In this document: one piece after another, positions 5,662-9,077 of the stretch | Position numbering within the stretch: position 1 is the stretch's first letter | Layout: each line of letters begins with the position of its first letter | Assembly (NCBI GenBank): GCA_001769925.1 | Contig: MEPT01000116.1 | Span: forward strand, 1 to 9,077 | Source: Bdellovibrionales bacterium RBG_16_40_8 | GTDB lineage: Bacteria > Bdellovibrionota > Bdellovibrionia > Bdellovibrionales > UBA1609 | DNA: 9,077 bases | Direction of reading: 5' to 3' | Translations under genes and position numbers: made by a program | Notes under the pieces: model-generated | What the model was told of the DNA's origin: nothing | Seen by the model: only the letters and a program-made list of their open reading frames with translations | The model's database searches: none

Positions 5662-7024
5662 GCCAAATGGCGTTTTTATTTCTACGTACGGGTGTCAAAT
5701 GAATGTAAATGACACTGAGCGAATGCTTTCGCTTCTTGAGATGATTAATCTCGAGGGTGTCGCTACACCTGAAGAGGCCTCAGTAATTATTATTAACTCA
5801 TGCAGTATTCGTGAAAAGGCTGTGCATAAGGTTCATTCTGAGGCCGGTAAGTATCGTCGGTTAAAAGAGAAAAACCCTGAGCTTAAAATAGGTGTTGGCG
5901 GTTGTGTTGGCCAGCAAGAAAAAAATAAACTTCTTAGTGATGTGCCGGTTTTGGATTTTGTGTTTGGCACTGACGCCATTGATACGCTCCCACAAATCGT
6001 GCAAGAAGTTCGCGAAAAAAATACCCGTAAGGTTGCAACCAAACTTACTCCTAAAGAGCCTTATCAAATAGAAACCTTGGTTAGAAATCCTGGGGTGGCT
6101 ACTTTTGTAAATATCACTAAGGGGTGCGATAATTTTTGTACATTTTGTGTTGTGCCATTTACTCGCGGGCGCGAGAAAAGTCGCGATATTGACGAGATTA
6201 TTAATGACGTTAAAAGGCTAATAGCTAGGGGAGTGAAAGAGGTAAGTCTTCTTGGGCAAAATGTTAATTCTTATAAGTCAACTCAAGGCGATAATTTTAG
6301 TAAACTTTTAAGGCGACTAGCTGAAGAGACCAAAATAGAACGCATTCGCTACACTACAAGTCACCCAAAAGATTTTGATGTAGAACTTGCACATATCATG
6401 CGCGATTACCGAGAAAAAATAATGGAGTATATTCATCTGCCAGCTCAGTCTGGAAACAGTGAAGTTTTAGAGCGCATGAACCGCGGCTATACTCGTAAAG
6501 AGTATATAGCAAAAGCTCATATGCTACTAAAAGAGGTGCCAGGGGCAGTGCTTTCTTCTGATTTGATTGTAGGCTTTCCGGGAGAAACAGAAGCACAGTT
6601 TCAAGAAACCATGTCGCTTCTAGATGAAGTTCCTTACGAGAGTCTTTATGCGTTTAATTATAGCCCTAGGCCATTAACTAAAGCAGCAAAATTACCTGAT
6701 CAGGTTGCAGAAGAAGTTAAGTCAGAGCGTTTGTCGCGTCTTCTAGCAAAACATCGCGATATTGCATTTAATTTAGCTAAAAAATACGCGGGGCAAACAC
6801 TTCAAGTATTAGTTGAAGAATATCATGTAACTGAAGATCGTTGTTTCGGTCGCAGTACACAAAATAAATCCGTGCATTTTCAAGGAAGTCGCGATCTGAT
6901 AGGCAAAACTATTGCGGTGCGAGTGACTGAGGCTTATCCGTCGACATTGTACGGCGTAGCCGAAATATCAGGCGTAGCCGAAATATCAGGCGTAGCCGAA
7001 ATATCAGGCGAGGTGATTAAATGA
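5648..7024 (+). CDS. miaB: tRNA-2-methylthio-N6-dimethylallyladenosine synthase (MiaB)
   Basis: This radical-SAM methylthiotransferase adds the 2-methylthio group to i6A37 of tRNAs that read UNN codons, in the cytoplasm. The 458-aa length is usual. The N-terminal UPF0004 domain begins 'FISTYGCQMNVNDTERM' and holds the auxiliary cluster cysteines Cys16, Cys52 and Cys86. The radical-SAM motif 'GCDNFCTFCVVPFTRGRE' has Cys160, Cys164 and Cys167. 'YIHLPAQSGNSEVLERMNRGYTR' and 'LIVGFPGETEAQF' are classic family blocks, and a TRAM domain covers about residues 375-435. 'YGCQMN' and 'FTRGRE' favour MiaB over MtaB or RimO. The C-terminus is unusual: residues 436-453 are GVAEIS three times, from an 18-bp tandem repeat, then GEVIK. 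The ATG at 5648 starts immediately after a strong promoter. The stop overlaps the next gene as ATGA. Confidence 0.96.
   Translation: MQTDKPNGVFISTYGCQMNVNDTERMLSLLEMINLEGVATPEEASVIIINSCSIREKAVHKVHSEAGKYRRLKEKNPELKIGVGGCVGQQEKNKLLSDVPVLDFVFGTDAIDTLPQIVQEVREKNTRKVATKLTPKEPYQIETLVRNPGVATFVNITKGCDNFCTFCVVPFTRGREKSRDIDEIINDVKRLIARGVKEVSLLGQNVNSYKSTQGDNFSKLLRRLAEETKIERIRYTTSHPKDFDVELAHIMRDYREKIMEYIHLPAQSGNSEVLERMNRGYTRKEYIAKAHMLLKEVPGAVLSSDLIVGFPGETEAQFQETMSLLDEVPYESLYAFNYSPRPLTKAAKLPDQVAEEVKSERLSRLLAKHRDIAFNLAKKYAGQTLQVLVEEYHVTEDRCFGRSTQNKSVHFQGSRDLIGKTIAVRVTEAYPSTLYGVAEISGVAEISGVAEISGEVIK
6953..7010. repeat. 18-bp tandem repeat, three identical copies, in the 3' end of miaB
   Basis: The unit GGCGTAGCCGAAATATCA lies at 6953-6970, 6971-6988 and 6989-7006, followed by a four-base partial copy (GGCG). 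It is in frame and encodes GVAEIS three times at residues 436-453 of MiaB, after the TRAM domain. Each unit holds a small GGC-GTA-GCC hairpin-like dyad. The array ends just before the ribosome site of the next gene. The identity of the copies, even at third codon positions, points to recent expansion. Confidence 0.95.
7010..7017 (+). promoter_or_regulatory. Near-perfect ribosome binding site of the DUF151 gene
   Basis: GAGGTGAT is an eight-base match to the expected anti-Shine-Dalgarno complement (GGAGGTGATC). The core is about seven bases from the ATG at 7021. It lies within the last codons of miaB and directly after the 18-bp repeat array. Confidence 0.85.
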
Positions 7025-7554
7025 CTACCTTAGGACTTCAGCTTACTAATAAATCTGAATGGATAGAAATGTTTCCTTTTGGCGTTGCCATGGGCGTAAA
7101 CAATGTGCGGCCGGTGATGATTTTTAAAGATAAGGCGGGTAAACGCGTATTGCCGGTATGGCTAAGCCATATGGACGCAGGGCTTGCGGTGGTGCAGGCA
7201 AATTCTATTTATGTGCGAGGGACACGTTCTGAAGGTATGCCTCACGAGATATCTTTTCAAATACTTGAAACGCTTGGGATTGAGATTGAAAAATGTCTTT
7301 TTAAAGCAGTTAAAGGCAATCATCAATATGTTGATCTTCATTTTAAATCTAAAAAAGAAGAAAAGAAATTACCAAAGGGTCTTAATAAACTTGAAGCTAG
7401 GGCTGATGATGCCATCTCTTTTTGTATGCGCTCAGGTTGTAGATTTTATGCCACTGTAGATTACATTGAACGTTCACGAGTGCTAGAGGGTGAAATTGTC
7501 GGTATGCAGGTGAGTCGGGCGGAGGGAGCAAATCCGCACCCATATATAAATTAA
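7021..7554 (+). CDS. Bifunctional nuclease (BFN/DUF151) domain protein
   Basis: The 177-aa product follows the DUF151 plan. 'MFPFGVAMGVNNVRPVMIFKDKAGKRVLPVWLSHMDAG' covers residues 17-54 when read in parts, and matches the family's start with 'R-x-LP-I/V-W-I-G-x-x-E-A'. A middle strand-helix part follows, then 'LEARADDAISFCMRSGCRFYAT' (124-145 in parts), the counterpart of the family's 'D-A-R-P-S-D-A-I-A-L-A-L-R'. The match is divergent: Glu-Ala is Asp-Ala at 52-53, and Pro-Ser is Ala-Asp at 128-129. A Lys/Glu-rich loop (108-118) replaces the usual short link. Some plant and archaeal or bacterial relatives are reported to have DNase/RNase activity; in most bacteria the role is unknown. The ATG overlaps the miaB stop (ATGA) and has a near-perfect ribosome site, so translational coupling is likely. 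Confidence 0.8.
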   Translation: MTTLGLQLTNKSEWIEMFPFGVAMGVNNVRPVMIFKDKAGKRVLPVWLSHMDAGLAVVQANSIYVRGTRSEGMPHEISFQILETLGIEIEKCLFKAVKGNHQYVDLHFKSKKEEKKLPKGLNKLEARADDAISFCMRSGCRFYATVDYIERSRVLEGEIVGMQVSRAEGANPHPYIN

Positions 7555-7565
7555 GGTTGCCAAGT

Positions 7566-8105
7566 ATGCTAATGTCTCTTCAGCAAAAGAAACCAAAAAT
7601 TGGACAGGGAACTTTTCTTGCTCCAACGGCCACGCTAATTGGCGATGTAGAAATTGGCCAGAATTGCTCTATATGGTTTAATGCTGTACTACGTGGTGAT
7701 GTAATGCCTATTCTTATTGGTGATGAGACAAATATTCAAGATGGCACCATTATTCATGGCACTTACAATAAGTGTGGTGCCACAATTGGCAAGCGCGTAA
7801 CCGTCGGTCATGGAGTAATTCTTCACGGATGCGAAATTGGTGATCGGGTACTGATTGGTATGGGTGCTATAATTATGGACAAAGCTAAAGTTTCAAATGA
7901 TTCATTTGTAGCAGCTGGGGCGCTGATTACTGAAGAAAAAGAATTTCCGCCAGGAGTGCTTATTGTTGGTAGGCCCGCAGTTGTTAAACGTGAACTCGCC
8001 GCAGATGAATTAGCATTTTTAAATACATCAGCAGATAACTATATATTTTACAAAAAATGGTATGAAAATGGATCAGCGAAAATAATTTCTGCGGAGGAAG
8101 TATGA
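7566..8105 (+). CDS. Gamma-class carbonic anhydrase family protein (hexapeptide repeat)
   Basis: I chose ATG 7566 because an AAGG at 7553-7556 sits nine bases upstream; TTG 7557 and ATG 7572 are alternatives. The 179-aa product is a left-handed beta-helix built from hexapeptide repeats (for example IGDVEIGQNCSIW, ATIGKRVTVGHG, CEIGDRVLIGMG), with a helical C-terminus. The three zinc ligands of the gamma class are present: His64 (TIIHG), His82 (VGHG) and His87 (ILHGC). Arg43 and Asp45 of 'VLRGD' are also present, together with 'NIQDG'. The family (Cam/CamH, YrdA, CcmM-like) includes true carbonic anhydrases and many bacterial members with little measured activity, so hydration of CO2 is likely but unproven here. 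The long acidic Cam loop is absent, which is the CamH/YrdA form. The stop overlaps guaB as ATGA. Confidence 0.92.
   Translation: MLMSLQQKKPKIGQGTFLAPTATLIGDVEIGQNCSIWFNAVLRGDVMPILIGDETNIQDGTIIHGTYNKCGATIGKRVTVGHGVILHGCEIGDRVLIGMGAIIMDKAKVSNDSFVAAGALITEEKEFPPGVLIVGRPAVVKRELAADELAFLNTSADNYIFYKKWYENGSAKIISAEEV
8093..8098 (+). promoter_or_regulatory. Strong ribosome binding site of guaB
   Basis: GGAGGA lies inside the last codons of the gamma-carbonic anhydrase gene; its GGAGG core is four bases before the guaB ATG at 8102. It supports translation of guaB from the shared operon mRNA. Confidence 0.75.
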
Positions 8106-9077
8106 TAGAATTTCAAGACGTGGCCTTAACCTTCGACGATATTTTGCTAGTGCCACAGTATTCAGAACTTGTCCCAACAAGTATTTCTACAGATAGTTTT
8201 TTCGCACGAGATATTAGACTTTATATGCCTATTATTTCAGCGGCAATGGATACCGTAACTGAGAGCAAAATTGCTACAGTGATGGCACAAAATGGCGGGT
8301 TTGGCGTTATTCATAAAAATATGTCTATTGAAAATCAGTCCTTTCAAGTTGAGCGAGTAAAAAAATATGAAAGTGGCATGATTACCGACCCGATTACGCT
8401 TGAGCCCGAACGTAGAGTTAGTGAAGCCTTAGAGATAATGAAAAAATATTCTATAAGTGGTGTGCCTATTACTGTTGAAAAAAAACTAGTTGGTATTCTT
8501 ACCAATCGTGATTTGCGATTCGAAACTAACGTAACACAGCCAATTTCTAACATTATGACTAAAGACAAATTGGTTACCGCCAAAGTCGGTACTACACTTA
8601 CAGAAGCCAAAGTGATTTTGCAGAAATACCGCATCGAAAAATTACCGGTTGTTGATGATAAGTTTCAACTAAAAGGTCTAATAACAATTAAAGATATTGA
8701 AAAATCACAAGCTTTTCCGTTTGCGACAAAAGACAAATTGGGCCGTTTACTAGTAGGGGCTGCTGTAGGTGTAGATGCTAGTTCAACAGAAAGAGTAGCA
8801 GCACTCGTTAAAACAGGAGTAGATATTCTTGTAGTAGATTCAGCGCACGGGCATTCAAAAAATGTCATACGCCAAGCTGAGTTTATACATAAAGAATTTC
8901 CGAAGGTAATTTTGGTGGCAGGTAATGTGGCAACTGCAGAAGCGACAGAGGCTTTATTTAAGGCAGGAGTTGACGTAGTTAAAGTAGGGGTAGGGCCCGG
9001 TAGTATTTGTACAACGCGTATTATTTCTGGCGTCGGTATGCCACAAATTTCTGCCGTTAAGGTTTGTGCAGATGTGG
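8102..9077 (+). CDS. guaB: Inosine-5'-monophosphate dehydrogenase, 3' end outside window
   Basis: IMP dehydrogenase oxidises IMP to XMP with NAD+, the first committed step of GMP synthesis, in the cytoplasm. The window holds the first 325 of about 490 residues. '[17 protein letters not shown]' (9-25) and '[13 protein letters not shown]' (43-55) are the standard start of the barrel. A pair of CBS domains (about 92-205) has '[24 protein letters not shown]' and '[23 protein letters not shown]' cores, when read in parts. The barrel resumes with 'VGAAVGV' (218-224), '[10 protein letters not shown]' (243-252), 'VAGNVAT' (272-278) and '[13 protein letters not shown]' (294-306), which has the catalytic Cys303. 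The catalytic flap and Arg-Tyr pair lie beyond the window. It is the last visible gene of the miaB operon. The ATG overlaps the previous stop (ATGA) and has a GGAGG site. Confidence 0.97.
   Translation, partial: MIEFQDVALTFDDILLVPQYSELVPTSISTDSFFARDIRLYMPIISAAMDTVTESKIATVMAQNGGFGVIHKNMSIENQSFQVERVKKYESGMITDPITLEPERRVSEALEIMKKYSISGVPITVEKKLVGILTNRDLRFETNVTQPISNIMTKDKLVTAKVGTTLTEAKVILQKYRIEKLPVVDDKFQLKGLITIKDIEKSQAFPFATKDKLGRLLVGAAVGVDASSTERVAALVKTGVDILVVDSAHGHSKNVIRQAEFIHKEFPKVILVAGNVATAEATEALFKAGVDVVKVGVGPGSICTTRIISGVGMPQISAVKVCADV

Overview
The window looks like a chromosomal housekeeping segment from a low-GC (about 40% by eye) Gram-negative bacterium. It has an outer-membrane beta-barrel gene with a signal peptide and C-terminal Phe, and a compact layout with short gaps and ATGA overlaps. 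The gene content, including a lineage-style small Cys/His protein, suggests a Bdellovibrionota or 'deltaproteobacterial' relative. That placement is inference from gene style only. I see no mobile element, tRNA, rRNA, CRISPR array or phage gene.

Layout. (1) 1-917, plus strand: the 3' end of a beta-repeat (DUF4097-like) protein, then a 162-aa protein with a C-x4-C-x9-C-x2-H cluster. (2) 925-3634, minus strand: an outer-membrane beta-barrel gene followed by a SAMHD1-like HD-domain phosphohydrolase, with a 12-bp tandem repeat between them. (3) 3663-4352, plus strand: an M50 (site-2 protease-like) membrane metalloprotease, divergent from the barrel gene. (4) 4378-5605, minus strand: a 178-aa protein of unknown function, then a class II aldolase family enzyme. 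(5) 5648-9077, plus strand: an apparent four-gene operon of miaB, a DUF151/BFN protein, a gamma-carbonic anhydrase family protein and guaB (cut by the window end). Two of its three junctions are ATGA overlaps.

Functionally, the last operon joins tRNA modification (MiaB, ms2i6A37), a hexapeptide-repeat putative carbonic anhydrase and the first committed step of GMP synthesis (IMP dehydrogenase). The HD protein probably acts on nucleotides, but the His that follows the HD-x-G metal motif in SAMHD1 is Thr here.

I do not find a clearly new multi-gene system. The most interesting signals are small. Two independent three-copy tandem duplications with unit lengths divisible by three (12 and 18 bp) each lie at a gene 3' end, 12-14 bases before the next start codon. 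Two first genes (M50 protease and miaB) have good sigma70-like promoters whose predicted transcription start falls on or next to the ATG, suggesting leaderless mRNAs, whereas most downstream operon genes have Shine-Dalgarno sites. An 8-bp perfect dyad lies in the miaB divergent promoter region.
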